64,000 nucleotides of DNA from Geosiphon pyriformis. Taxonomy: Eukaryota; Glomeromycota; Glomeromycetes; Archaeosporales; Geosiphonaceae. The position numbers were made by a program, and so were the translations under genes. Below are positions 34,801 through 48,139 of this stretch, piece after piece. How positions within the stretch are numbered: the stretch's first letter is position 1; every line of letters starts with the position of its first letter. Location of the stretch: the NCBI GenBank assembly GCA_016748015.1, contig JAAOMT010000481.1:5061-69060 (forward strand), read 5' to 3'. The notes beneath the pieces were generated by a model, which was not told the DNA's origin, did no database searches, and worked only from the letters and a program-made list of their open reading frames with translations.

Positions 34801-37030
34801 TTTATAAACAGAATTTATTGAAATTATAAACATATTATTAAGTGTTTTTAAAATAAAAAAATAAATTATTAAATATTTTTATTAGCTATAGTGTTTGGAT
34901 AATTAATATAGGTATTTTTGTGTTTAAAAAATTTGTAATATAATATTATACTATTTTTTATGCAATTATACAAGTATACAAAAAATCAAATTAACAGCTT
35001 TTATTATTAATTATCAATTGTAAATAAAAATAGACAAGAGACAAAAAGTATTACAAATATATTATAAAAATTAAATTTTTTTTACCAAAAATTTGTTATT
35101 TTTTATACTTAAAATTCTATAATTCATATGATTTTATTTGCAAAATAATATTAAAAAAAGTTTTTTATTATTAAGAAAATATTACAAAATTCAATTATTA
35201 TTATTAAGATATTAAAATATCATATATTTAAAATAAATTAATAATAGAAAATAATAAAACTAATTTGTTATTAAAAAACATAATTATACAAATCCAAATA
35301 TACTGTAAAATATAAAATATTAAGTATATTAAATTAAAATCTTTATTTTTATAATTTGAAGCATTTTTTATAATTTAAAATATTTTATATGTCAAATTAA
35401 ATATAAAGTATCTTAAATAATATTTAAAGCAAAACAATATTTGAGACACAATAGATATATTAATACACTATAAAAACAAAATATAATAAAAAGTATATAA
35501 ACCAAAAACTATTGCTTTGTTCTTATAATATGCCAAAAAACACAAACCAAAAACAAGCAGCAGTTTTCTTAAAAACTAAAAAAAATTTTTGTTAATACAA
35601 ACTAAAACATTTTTATTACTTAATACAAACTAATTAAAATATTTAACCTAAAAATTAATCACTCTATTGTGACAAAAACACTTATAAAATTAAACTAATA
35701 ATTTAAAAAATATATATTTAACAACTTTGATTAATTAACAAAAGACAGAAAAAAAATGTTTCTAAAGATAAATAATATATTAAAAGAATAAATATTTAAA
35801 ATACTAATTATTAATTGTAATTTTATAAAAAAAATTTTACAAATAAATATATTTAAGTTTGCCCAAAAGTTTTTGAAAGAAAATAACTTTAAAACATTAA
35901 ATAATTGATTAGAAAAGTTTAAAAAATGACATAATTTGTATTATATTAAGATATATGACAAAGCAAACAGTGTTTTTTTAAAAATTTTACCAAAAAAATG
36001 AGAATAATTGTATAAAATTATCAGTAAATATAATCTAAATAATGTTTATAATACTAATAATATAAAATTATTCTTTAAAATATTATTAAATACAACTTTA
36101 ATAATAAGATCTACTTTTAATATCAAGCATAATAAAAGTCAGATTATTATACTTTTTGTTTATAATACAACAGATAGTATTAAGTTGCAGTTCTTATTTA
36201 TTGACAAAACTGCAAAGCTATAATTTTTTTACAATATTAACATAAATATACTTCTAATTACTTATTACTACAATATAAAAACATAAATGCAAACAGATAT
36301 TTTAATGAATAACTTAATATATTAAATAAAAAAATATGCTGTTAAAAAAAAGTTATTATTGCTCAATAATATTAGTTTTCATAATAAAAAATTTTCTATA
36401 TTATTTAATATTATGAATAAATATTTACTATTCAATACAACATTCGATTTACAATTATTAAATGTAAAAATTATTGTATTTTTTAAGACATAATATTAAA
36501 AGCTGTTTTTTTATTATTTTATTAATCAGTATAATAACAAAATTTCAGTATTGACAGTAATATTAAAAAATATAATTGACTTTTTAATTGATACATGGTT
36601 AACAGTAATAATAATTGCAATCCAAAACTGTTGATATTATACAGAAATTTTGGATAATAGCCAAATTTTAGTTTATCTATTAGATATTAAACAAAAACTT
36701 TTACAAAAAGTATAGATTCTTATTAAGCATGTTATTATTAACAAGCTGTTAGCAATAAACTTTATTAATATTAACAAATTCGAATTATTATTTACTTATA
36801 TCTTAGAAAATAAATTATGAATCTTATTAATAGCAAATATAATAGAAATTTTAATGCAAATGAAGATTTAAAAAGTAAAAATAAACTTATATTATTGCTA
36901 TCTATATATTAAAGTAAAATTGCACTTAAAGATATACTACATTATTGTAAAAAACAATATAGTAAAAAGTTGGCTCAAATTTTCTTAAAACTTTAAGAAT
37001 ATGAATTCGTGATACTGTTTTTAAAGTTTA
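34801..37030. other. AT-rich debris, probably eroded retroelement
   Basis: No frame is convincing. Lying downstream of the minus-strand LINE ORF1, this is where ORF2 (endonuclease and reverse transcriptase) would be expected, but I find no readable RT or endonuclease motif. Either it is eroded beyond recognition or it was never here. Confidence 0.4.
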
Positions 37031-37099
37031 ATAAAAAAAAAACAGCTGCAAATTTTTTTTTTATTTGCTTAACAAGTGCAGTCCAAAAACAATCTAGTA

Positions 37100-39314
37100 C
37101 TATACATCAAAAAAATGATCTAAACTAGATGTTAATCATGCATTTTCTACACGTGACTAGTCATTCAGACCAATCAAGAACACACTGTGCTAAAACAATA
37201 TGAAGTGAAAATAATCCCAACTCACGAATTTTTTTAATAATACCATTCAGATTCCTAGAATCAAAAATAAACTCACTAAAAAATAATCTAGTAAATTCAA
37301 TACTACTCCTAATCTTAGCACCTGACATCTACCACAAAGCTATAACATGCTCAACAGTGTTTTCACTCAAAAGAGAAGGTTTGGTGGCTTGTATATCATC
37401 ATAATCCATGCCACCAAAGTCAACTTCAGATCTAAGACAAGCAATGTTCTTAGACACACCAACCATAAAACTGGCAAAATTATTAGAAGCATATTTCATA
37501 GAAAGGAGATCTTTTTCAATCTGAACAGCTTTAACAGCATTATTATCAAAAAGACAAGATACCAAGACAACCAAAGAGCCAACAGGCTTAACAATAGACT
37601 TTACCAAAGCAGCCAAATCCGAAATTTGCTTTTCCGAAAAAGTTCAATCTGAACCTAACAGCAGGATCAACAATAGCCACAGAAGAGGCAGAAGCCACCA
37701 AAGAAGGAAATTCAGACATAACAGAAGGAGCAGATGCCTTAGCATAAGACAAAGAACCAACAAAGCATGGTTTAAACATCTTGGGAGCCTTAAGAAAAGG
37801 AGATAAAGCAACTTTACAATCTACAACCAAGTGACCTGTTTCTTGACACCAAAAACAATGCTGACAATCAGGAGTCTTCCACCAAATACAGCACTTTCTA
37901 AGTATACCAGTTTTGACAACAGCAAGATCCAAATCAGCTTGGGAGCCAAACATAACCAGAGCAAAGCGGAAATGATGACCAGAATCAGAAAACTGAGGAA
38001 TGAAACAAAACTGGCCACCAACCTGAGAAATCATATCACTGATTTCAAAGACAGTACAACCAGAAGGAAGGTTGACCAACTTGGCCTTAAACTTATTATG
38101 AGACAAAATAGTCTCATTTTAATTTACCAGAGAGAGAATTCTAATACTATCCTTGTCCACCAAAACTGACCAATGATTCAAAGCAGATACAGCAGAGTCC
38201 AACTTTTTAAAATAAACTACCACATACTGCCAAACACCAGCAGGCTTTAGCACAACACAAGTAACACTACCAAACACACTGAGAGCTGTCTTAATGTCAG
38301 CAGCAGACATACCCAAGGGCATATCACACAGTACAACAGCAGCAAAAAGGGAACCAGACTCAGAAATTATTAAAGACTTGGCAATTTTGAGGGAGGCCAA
38401 ATGTACAGAGCTTGTAAGCTCAACCAAGAATACAGCTTTCAAAAACACTTGAGAAACAAACTCCACATAAAACAGCTTCACATTGTCTTTTAATACTGAT
38501 TTCGCACTCAAAAAACCATGTATTGACTGAAACACAGTCTTAACATAAGCCAATTTGATCTTAAAAGTAGCACCAGACACCAGAGTAGAGGCCACCTATC
38601 CAGCAAACTTTTGACGACTAGTAATAGTTTCCCAAGCATCACCAGAAGCAGTACTAGAAATTAGAAGAGAAGATGAATCAGTTTCTATTTGATTAGTCCA
38701 GTTCTCAAGAACAGGTGACTCAACAGAAGGAGATTGTTTTGCTTCCAGAACCAGCAAAGATCTGCCAGAAGACTCCACATTTGGCAACACAGCCAGTAAT
38801 TAATCTTGGCCTATCTTGAATGACATGCCAGATGATGCTCTGAAGATCTTATCTAAGATTTCATTGGAAACCACAAAGGAGTTTGGTGTAACAATAGCAA
38901 AGGCAAGTGACTGTCCCCACTTCTCTGAACTTTTGGTCTTTTTAACCATTTTTTTGAAGAGGTGGTATTAGCAACACCAAGTGTTGAATCTATAGAAGGA
39001 AAAACCAGCTTATTTACTGGTCTATTATTAAAAACTTTTGGGCTCTTGGTTGGGGTGGAGGCAACACTGGGACTAACCCAAGTGTGTTTCTTTGAGGGAA
39101 CTTTGACTGGTAAAAAACCAGCCAAAGATGAGGAAGTTGCTTCAATGGTCACCAAAAGCAGCTTATTACGATTACTGGGTAAGAAGAAAACTTCTAAAAC
39201 GTTTTGCCTAGTTGTTTCTACAACAGAGAAAGCTTCTCTGGTTGAAATTTTATTAGATATCTCAGAACAGATATCAGATGCAGCTTTTTTACTCTTTGCT
39301 TTGGTCGTGGTCAT
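37100..39314 (-). pseudogene. LINE ORF1 (RRM-like region plus CCHC knuckle), broken
   Basis: From ATG 39314 on the minus strand: a Ser/Lys-rich N terminus; LLVLEAKQSPSVESP at about 38750; an RRM-like region (AAVVLCDMPLGMSAADI ... WQYVVVYF) at about 38330-38210; FKAKLVNLPSGCT at about 38080; a CCHC knuckle (CFWCQETGHLVVDC, CX2CX4HX4C) at about 37860-37818; a helical tail (ALVKSIVKPVGSLVVLV) at about 37600; then SGAKIRSS and FIFDSRNLNGIIKKI. Lesions are frameshifts near 38940 and 37640 and stops at about 38811, 38597, 38119 and 37332. The stops are consistent with Trp or Gln codons changed by G-to-A or C-to-T. The nucleic-acid-binding ORF1 role is inferred from the knuckle and from recalled glomeromycete LINE proteins. 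GC content is far above the flanks. Confidence 0.7.
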
Positions 39315-39458
39315 AAAATTAAGAAGACAAAGAGTTTTTTTTTTTTAATTTTTATTTAATTAATTATAAAAAATCTTGCAAATAAATAGCTTTTTCGAAT
39401 ATTAAAAATAAAAAATATATTAAATAAATTAAAATTTACACTTTTTTTTAAATATAAT

Positions 39459-39683
39459 ACATCAAAAAGTTTTAAAATTAATAAATAACTGGTTAAATAT
39501 TTATGTTACTGTTTTTATACTTTTTATTAATATGTTCATTTTTTAAAAATAAATAATTTGTTAATCAATATTATTAATATCTTATTATTCAACTTAAAAA
39601 AAATGAACATACTAATAAAAAGTATAAAAACAGAAACAAAAATATTAAACTTGTTATTCATTAATTTCAAAACTTTTTGATGT
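39459..39683. mobile_element. 225 bp inverted repeat (hairpin element)
   Basis: The left end ACATCAAAAAGTTTT and the right end AAAACTTTTTGATGT are exact complements. The arms continue imperfectly for about 85 bp, including TTTTTATACTTTTTATTA with ATGTTCAT on the left and ATGAACAT with TAATAAAAAGTATAAAAA on the right. The loop is about 50 bp. It may be a MITE or a palindrome formed by rearrangement; no clear target duplication is seen. Confidence 0.65.
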
Positions 39684-42600
39684 AGTTTTATAAATATTTA
39701 ATATATTTAATTAGTTATTATATTATACATATAATATATAAATTATATAACAAGATATTAATCATTTTCTATGATTGTATTTTTTAATAGTTACTATAAA
39801 TATACCAACCAAAAAATGTAATTATAAAGAAAGTTTACAATATAACTAAACATAAATTTAATTAAAATTAAACTATATTGAATTTACAAAAAAAACTTAA
39901 TTATAATTAAATTTTTACTATTAAAATACAAATTAAATAACTATATAATAAGTTTATTTGTATTTAATTTAATATTAAATGCTTAAAGCTTTCAAAAACT
40001 ATTATTTTAATAAACTTTTTTTATTAATAAAAAAATTTAAATTATTATTAAATATAGTATTATTTAGTAAATTATTTATATTATATTTCATCTTAAGATT
40101 AATAATTTTTTTACTTATATTATTAACAATTTTTTTAAAAATAATAACATTTTTTCAATTACAAATATTTTTATTTTAATTTTTTAAAAAAATATAACTA
40201 AGAAAACCAAAAAACCAATTGAATTTAATTTAATTAAGTTAAACTTTAAAGAAATCAACATAGAATTAATTACAAATTTACAACAAAAATAATAATTCAA
40301 AATTTAATACTTAAAACAACATTAATATTTAAACATTTTTTATTAAATACAACTTTATTTTTAATACCAGTTTAACAATAGTAAAATTTAAATTAATTTA
40401 TAAACCAAAAGTAAAAATAATATATTTTAATTATTAACAAAATTAAAAACCAATTTGCTAATTTTAAAAGCAGTATAATTAACAAAAATTTATTAACTTG
40501 TTTTTAAATATATTATAAAAAACAAAAATTTCAATATTATTTTTTATTATCAAAACTAATTTGCAAACAAAAATCGCTTTACCAGCTATAAAAGTTTTAA
40601 ATACATAATAACATATTGTTATTAGCCAGCAAACTTTAAATATTTTTCTAAAAATTTTACCAAAAATATGTAAATTAATAATTTTTAAAATATTTTTTTA
40701 TCTTTAATTAGTGGTATTTTTTAATCAAAGTTTTTTTAAAGAGATACATTAAGATTAATTTCAATATTGTTTTTATATTTTTAAGAATTTCAAAGTTTTT
40801 AATAATATGCTAGTTAATAAATTAATCTTTTATTGTTTTTATTTTTATTATTACTATTACTTTACAAATAGCCAAAAAAACTAAAAACTTCAAAAAACAA
40901 TAGCAGTTATTTATATTTACTATTGTTATATTAAACTTTTTTGTAGTTTTAGATAAAATTTTGAATAAAATTACTTTATTAGTATTTAATTTTTTTTCTA
41001 ATATAAATAATAACAACAATAATATATCTTTTAAAATAAATCAAAATTAACTACTAATTATATTATTAAATATTATGTTTTTTAGCAGATTATTGTTAAT
41101 TTTTAAAGCAAAATAACTTATTAAATTATCTAATTTTAAAAATTAGACTGATCAAATAGAAACTAAATTGACATTTCTTTTTTTGTTTTTTGGTATTATT
41201 TCTGATAATATTTAAAAACAATTTTCAATTATTAAAAATTTTTTAAGTAAATAATCTCTATTTTAATGTTTAATAATATATTCAAAATTAAATTAAATTA
41301 CTGTCTGATTTTATTAAGCTTAAATTAATTTCAAAAAACAATGTTAAATTGTTTTGTATGGATTTTGCTTTTAAATTTTTTAATTGTTAATAATTTGTTT
41401 TTAATTATATTTAAGATTGTAAAATTTTTTGTAATATATTTTAATTTTTTTATTTTTGCTGTACTTTATAATATTTTTTTTGACATATCTTTTAATAACA
41501 TTAAAATGTTTTTGGTATTTTTGGTATTATTATTTTAGTTAAATTAAAGTTTGCTGATTTGTGATAATATGTTGTTCATTTTAAAAAAAAATTTTCTGTT
41601 GTTACTATTTTTAATAATTGATCTGTACTAGTTAAAAAAAATAGTGTTAAATTTTTTTCTTTGTTTAACCAAAAAAAGTTATTATCTCAAAAAATTTTTA
41701 AAATTAAATTGTTTAATCTTTTTTTTAGTTGTATTTTCTACTTGTTCTAATACTTATAAAGTTTTTTTTCAAATAATATAATATTAAAACAGTTTTTAGC
41801 TATTGTTAAAACACTGTTTTTAGTTTTAAATTAGAGTTTTTTCTATTTAAAGTTTTTTTAAGCAATTAATTAGAATTTATTTTAGTATAATTATTATTAT
41901 TATTATTATTAAAAATTCTAGAATTATAATAATAAATTAATAATAAGACTGTTTTTTCTTTATATTTTTTGTAAATATTCAAAAAAGCAAAAAACAATTT
42001 TTTTAAACTTTAAATCCTAACTTAAAACAACTAATTTTTTTGAAATACTAAAAATATTGTTCTTTTTGGTGTTTTTTAAAACACTATTTTTACTTTAAAA
42101 CTGTTTTTTTAATAAAAAATAAGACATTAACTTTATTCAATTTTTTGGTATTTACATTAATTTTATTGCAACTGTATTAATTTATATTGATTTTCAATCG
42201 GACTGTAAATAATATTTTTTTATTTATATAATAGCAGTAACAACATATTTGTCAAGATTGGTTCTAATTAGTTTATGACTAAATTGCTTAATACATTAAA
42301 TTTTTGTTAATTTTAATCAATTTTAGAAGCCAAACATATTATGTTTTTGTATAATACTTTAATAATTAATATATTAAATTTTTAAATTTTTAAAATTAGA
42401 CTAATCTAATAAAAATTAAAGTGCTTTTTCTGTTTTTAAGAATATTATCTCTGGTAATATTTAAAAATTACTATAAATTGGTTAAAGTTTTTTAATTAAA
42501 TGGCTTTTATTTTAGTGCTTAGTAAAACTATTAAGATTAAATTGGCTTATATTAAGATTATTTTCTAGTTTTTGTATAGTTTTTTGATTTAAAATTAACA

Positions 42601-43886
42601 GCAAAAAAAAAGTCAAACTTTTTTATATAAAATTTGTATTTTAAACTTTCTTAAATGCTGTTTTGCTGCTAAATTACTTTATTTTTGGTTTAAAAAATAA
42701 AAAAGTATTTATTAAATTAAATCTAAATAATCAATTATGTATTGTAAATAAACATAAGTCAAATCTATAGTGTATCATTTAAAAATAAAAACAATATAAA
42801 TTTTTGGTAAGATTACACTTAATTAAAACAAATAAATAATAATTATTATTATTGTTTTAAAAATTATTTTTAGAATTTTTAGAACCAAAGTATTTTGTTA
42901 TGAGATTTTCTACTTTAATAAAAAGCTTTTAAAACTATTAAAAATTAACAAGCAAATAAATTAAAACTAATTAAAACAATTCTCTAAGACTTAAATTATC
43001 AAATTTTTTATGATTAAAACTAGATAATAATTGGTTAAAAAACTTGGATTTTATATTAGTCTATAATAATTTTTTTAACAATTTAAAAATATATTGTATC
43101 ATTAAAAACAAAGAAATTATTAACAATATTTGGTACTTTTTCCGAAAATTAATATATTTAAGAAATTATACAAAATAACAACTACTTTCAAACAAAAACT
43201 TAAAGTATTATTAACAATTTTATATTTATTGCATATAAAAATTTAGAATTTTAAATAAAATTCTAATTATAAAATCCACTTTTTACAATTATCTTGAAAA
43301 CAAATTTAATTCTTAATTTAAAATCAATTTTAAAAATACATATCGAAAAAAATAGAAAGCAGTTCAAAATTTTATAAAAGTAACAACCAATACATGAAAA
43401 CTGACTGTTAAAAACCAAAAGCTAAATTAAATAAAACAATACTTGCAATTATTTTATTTTTAATATTAAATATTTAAAAAAAATAAAAAGTAAAAACCCA
43501 AAAAACTTAGAAAAAAGCTTAAAAAAAGTAAAAGTATAATTATTTTATACTATATTGCCAAAATTTTCGAATTTTCAAAAAAAATCTTTTAATTAGCTTT
43601 TAAAAATAGTTAAATAAAGTTACAAATGCCATTAAAGTTAATAGATAGAATTTAACCAAAGTCTTTAAAATAATTTTTTACTTTTTATAAAGAATAAACA
43701 GCTTTGTTTGATACTTAAGATGCTTTTTATAAATGGCAATAATTATATTACTTTCAAAATTGGTTTAAAAACATTGAATAACAAAAATCAAATTACATTT
43801 AATAAATACTTTTACTAATACTATTAAAACAAATTTACAATAAAATAATTAATCTTTTTTGTTTAGCAAAATCTTATAATACACAA
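39684..43886. other. AT-rich transposon debris
   Basis: Extremely AT-rich. A repeated block, including TTAGACTGATCAAATAGAAA at about 41142 and TTAGACTAATCTAATAAAAA at about 42391, each followed by a GGTAT/GGTAATATTTAAAAA segment, shows that related eroded copies lie about 1.25 kb apart. Short frames at 39979 and 41341 have random AT-rich composition. Confidence 0.4.
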
Positions 43887-43894
43887 TTTATTTA

Positions 43895-44065
43895 GGGAAT
43901 TGCTAAATCGACCCACTCGCAACACGTGATATTAATATATATTTAATTTTTTATTATGCCTTAACTAATTTATAATTAAAAAACACTTCGTTAATATATA
44001 GTTGAATACGAAGCTATGACGTAAATAATATCACGTGTTGCGGGTGGGTCGATTTAGCAATTCCC
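43895..44065. mobile_element. 171 bp MITE with 8 bp target duplication
   Basis: Terminal inverted repeats of about 40 bp begin GGGAATTGCTAAATCGACCC at both ends (the right one as reverse complement). One mismatch is visible in the next 20 bases, in CACTCGCAACACGTGATATT versus CACCCGCAACACGTGATATT. Both sides are flanked by TTTATTTA (43887-43894 and 44066-44073). An 8 bp duplication suggests mobilisation by a hAT transposase. The centre is AT-rich and non-coding. The TIRs keep their GC content inside DNA that has otherwise drifted to AT. Confidence 0.9.
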
Positions 44066-44073
44066 TTTATTTA

Positions 44074-47000
44074 TATTTATTTAGATTCAAATATTTAAAA
44101 ATAAAGCATTAAAATTTTTCAACCAATATTCTTAATAATTCAAATATTTTTTCTTTTAAATTTAAAACTAATAAATTTTAATAATACAGTAATATTGTAT
44201 TAAAAAACTAATATAATAATATATACTGAATGTAATAGTGTAAAAAAATGATTAAAATAAATTTAATTATTAAAATATTATTATTTATAATTAATAAAAC
44301 AACTAAGCCAAAATATTAATAAATTAGCTCAAAAAATTACTGTTGTAACAAATAGTAGAAAGAAAATTACAATTATAAAATTAATTAAAATTTTAATAAT
44401 AATTTTTTATAATAGTAAATATTACTTAAAAATAATTGTCTTTTAAAGTAAATATCAATTCAAATTTTTTATACAAAAACAATTTATAAAAATACAAAAT
44501 ATTTATAATATTTTTAATAAATATTTAAAAAATGTTTTCATATTTAAATTTGAAAAAAACCAATTATAAAAACATTTTTAAAATTATACTTATAAATAAA
44601 TAAAACAGAATATATATTTTTTAAGAATTTATTTTAAAAAAACTACATATATATCATATTGATTTCAAATACCAATTGGTAATAATTAATTTTATTCAAA
44701 TTATGTTTTAATAATAATTAAAAAAACCATAATTTAAAAAAATTATAAAATTTATACATATTATTATTTTAAAGCCAAAAATAAAATAATTAAATAATAA
44801 TATAATAAAAAACTAAAAAATTCAATTATAATAATAGTTTAATATAATATACATTAATTCAAAAAACATTATAAATTTTAAAAATTGGCTATTTTTCTGG
44901 TTTTTTGAATTTAATTAATAATCAATATAATATAATTACTATTTAAATATAATTATATATAACTAAAACTTAAGTATATTAATTATTAAAAATAGATTAA
45001 ACTTCTTAAATGTTTTAATTTAAGATTATAATAATTTTTAACAATTAAATATTATTAATAATTATAATTAAAACTTTTATTAAATAATAATTATTTTAAA
45101 TAAAAATTGTCTATTTTATTAGTGATTATAGTATAAATATTACATAATTAATTTATAATTTAATTAGTTTATAAATTGTTTGATAATAATACTATTTATT
45201 AAACTGTTGTTTAAAATAAGTTTAATAAATTAATTATTAATTTTAATATTAGTATATATATATGTAACTTTTACTTTTTAATTTTACTTCCTTACTTAAT
45301 CATAAGTAGTTATATATATTAGTTAATAATGTAATTAATTAGCCATTTTATTTTTTAAAAAAATTATTAATGTAATTTTAACTTAATAAATAATTTAATT
45401 ATTGATTTAATTATTAACTTGATTATTAACTTAATTATTAATTTGATCATTGATCGAATTATTAATATAATTACTAATTTGATTATTAATTTTTTTTAAA
45501 AGTATATATATATAACTTTTCAAAGCAATAGAAATTTATTTTTACTTAGATTAAATTTATCTAAAACAAAAATCAATTCAATAATATATACTTTTTTATT
45601 TCTTTTTACTATTTTTTTGATTTGTATATTTATTAGTTTTTGTGAATATATTGAATAAATATTTACTAAAAATACAATTGATACTTAATATTGAATTCTA
45701 AAAGCATTAACATAAGATACAAAATTATACTAATGTATTATTTTTTATTAATAGTATAAACTACTCTTTTATTTTCAGACTTTTTTGTTATCTTTTAGAA
45801 AGAATAGCAACTAAAATATTTATGAAACTGATCTTGTATATTAAATCTTTATTAATTCAATTCATTTATAAAAGTTGAATTACATTTTTATTATTTTTTT
45901 AACTATATAATACTATTCTTCTTTGTAATTTATTAGGATATTATATCTAATTATAATATAAAAGTAGTATTTTCTGTAAAATTGGCAAGTTCTTAATCTA
46001 TTTATTATTATATAAATAATTACTTTTTTATCACAAAAAATTCAAGATTATATAATAGTTTATAATCAAAATAATTTAGTTTACATTAAACTTAATTTTT
46101 TTTATTCTGTTTTATTTGTTTTTTGTTAAAAAACAGTTTTATTAACAGTTCAAAATTTTTGAAATTAGTTTTTAATTAAGCATTTAGTCGAAACCTATTC
46201 AGTTTCTACTATTTACTTCTTTGATTAAGCATATTTTGAGAAAAAATTTGAAACAAGAAACAATTATATCAATTAATTAATATTTTCAGCTATTTTTAGG
46301 CAATATTTTCTTGAGTTTAAAGTTTTAAAATAATAAATTCATAATTTGAAAGGTTATTTTTTATTAACAATTAGTTTATGTTTTTTTTAAACAATTAATT
46401 TGTTTTATATAGATTTTAAATTCTGTATTTTTCTTTTTAAACTATTTTGCCTTATTTAATATTTAAATCAAAATTTTTTTATAATCTGAATAACTTTTTA
46501 AACATAAATTTGAATATATTAAATACATAATTTGCAACAAATATTTAAAAGTTTAAAACATTAATTCGTAAAAAATTTGTATTTACTATTATAATTTTTT
46601 TATTTTGATTATTTAAATATACATATTTTTAAACAATTAATATTATCATATTATGAATAATAAAATTATAACACTAAATAAATCTTTTTTATAGTTAATT
46701 GCTTAATTTTTTAATAGAAAATTCAAGTAGATAATTTTTAATTTTACTTGATTTTATGAATTTAATAAACAAACCTCTGATAATGTATAATTATTTTGAT
46801 TATCATATTTATTTCTAACTTTATTAACAATTTATAATTTATTAATTACACTATAAAAATATGTAGTAAACTCTAATTTGACTCTTAAATGCTTTATTTA
46901 TTTAAGACTATTTGCCTTTTTTATTTATACTATACTATTTGAAAGTTCAATGTTAAAATGAATAAAAATTAAACTTCATATCTAAAAACACCTTGAAAAA

Positions 47001-47625
47001 CTTCTTTATTGTACTTAATACAAACTATCAATATAACAAAAATATATCAAGTTTTAACATATATCCCTTCAAATATAAGCATTATAAAAAAGCAGTTAAA
47101 GAAATAATTGTTTAAAAAGATCAATATAGTAAGATATTAATATTTTTTGCAGTATGTTTTCGTGCAATTAATGTTTTGAAATTACTCTTTTTGAAAGTTT
47201 CTAGTATTGAATTAAGTAAATAGCATATCTTTTTAAACTCAGGAAGGCAACCACTTCATGATTTAAAATGTATCAAGTTTTTATGTTCACTTGAATATAT
47301 ATGTAAATTGTATGTAACGTGGTAGATAAACACCTATAATGATTTCAAGTAAGAATAAATATATATAATACATTTAACCTTTTCTGTTTCTATTAGGTTT
47401 ATTTCTAGTAGTTGAAATTGGAGCCAGAGTCAATCTAAAAAATAAAGATAGCTGAAATAGTATTTATCTGGATTTAATAAAAGGTTAAATTTATCAATCT
47501 TGGCTTTATAATACATTAATATTAATATTCATGTTATAATTAACTATAATTTCAAGGTCATCTAGCTCTTGTAAAATACTTTACATTACTCTAGCCAAAC
47601 ACTGTATTCACACAAAGTAATTCAG
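44074..47625. other. AT-rich DNA, no gene recognised
   Basis: Very AT-rich to about 47000, then more mixed. At about 45395-45490 a minisatellite-like run of TTGATTATTAAC / TTAATTATTAAT units (about 12 bp) occurs. I see no coding structure. Confidence 0.5.
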
Positions 47626-47634
47626 GCCGATTAC

Positions 47635-48075
47635 CAAATACACATTGCTGCATTCTATTTTTTCTAGAATATTTCCCAAATTCTAATCTTTTTTGCTATA
47701 GTGCTGCATATTTGGATATTTTTTAATGCATTTGATAATTCTGGAATTAACCTTTTTCAAAATGCTACAATATTTGGGAAATTAACATCTTATTAAAATG
47801 CTTTAGAAACTTATAAAATTATTCTCCATACAAAGAATAAATTGGCAAGAACGGCGATATATTATTCTGTCATAACTATAAATGCAAGGGTTATCAAATT
47901 TTTATTAATAAACAAACAGAAAAGAAAAAAAAGTTGGAGGTTGATGTTGATACTAAAGATGCATTGTTGGTTAGCCAATATGAGCTTCAAAAAGATATTA
48001 GGGATAGTCATGGGAGAACAGCATTAGATGTAAGTATAGTATGTAGAAATTCTAATCTTTTTGATATTTTTTTAA
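47635..48075 (+). pseudogene. Ankyrin-repeat gene relic
   Basis: Fragments of ankyrin-repeat style are readable: HIAAFYF at about 47640; RTAIYYSVITINARVIKFLL at 47845-47905; and, after a +1 shift at the poly-A run near 47935, KLEVDVDTKDALL, SQYELQKDIRD and SHGRTALDVSI to about 48045. These match the repeat pattern of a GRTALHYAV-like start and VVKFLL-like second helix. There is no start codon in frame and stops separate the pieces. Confidence 0.5.
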
Positions 48076-48139
48076 TGGTTTGGCAGGGGATAATATTATT
48101 AGTCTTATTTCATTTCAAAATTTACGAGTCCAAATAAAC

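Noticed and set aside
41341-41538. 65-codon hydrophobic ORF resembling a membrane protein
   Set aside because: Phe, Ile, Leu and Asn dominance is what AT-rich random or eroded DNA gives; there is no charged pattern or context. The same holds for frames at 34107, 36008, 39979 and 40822.
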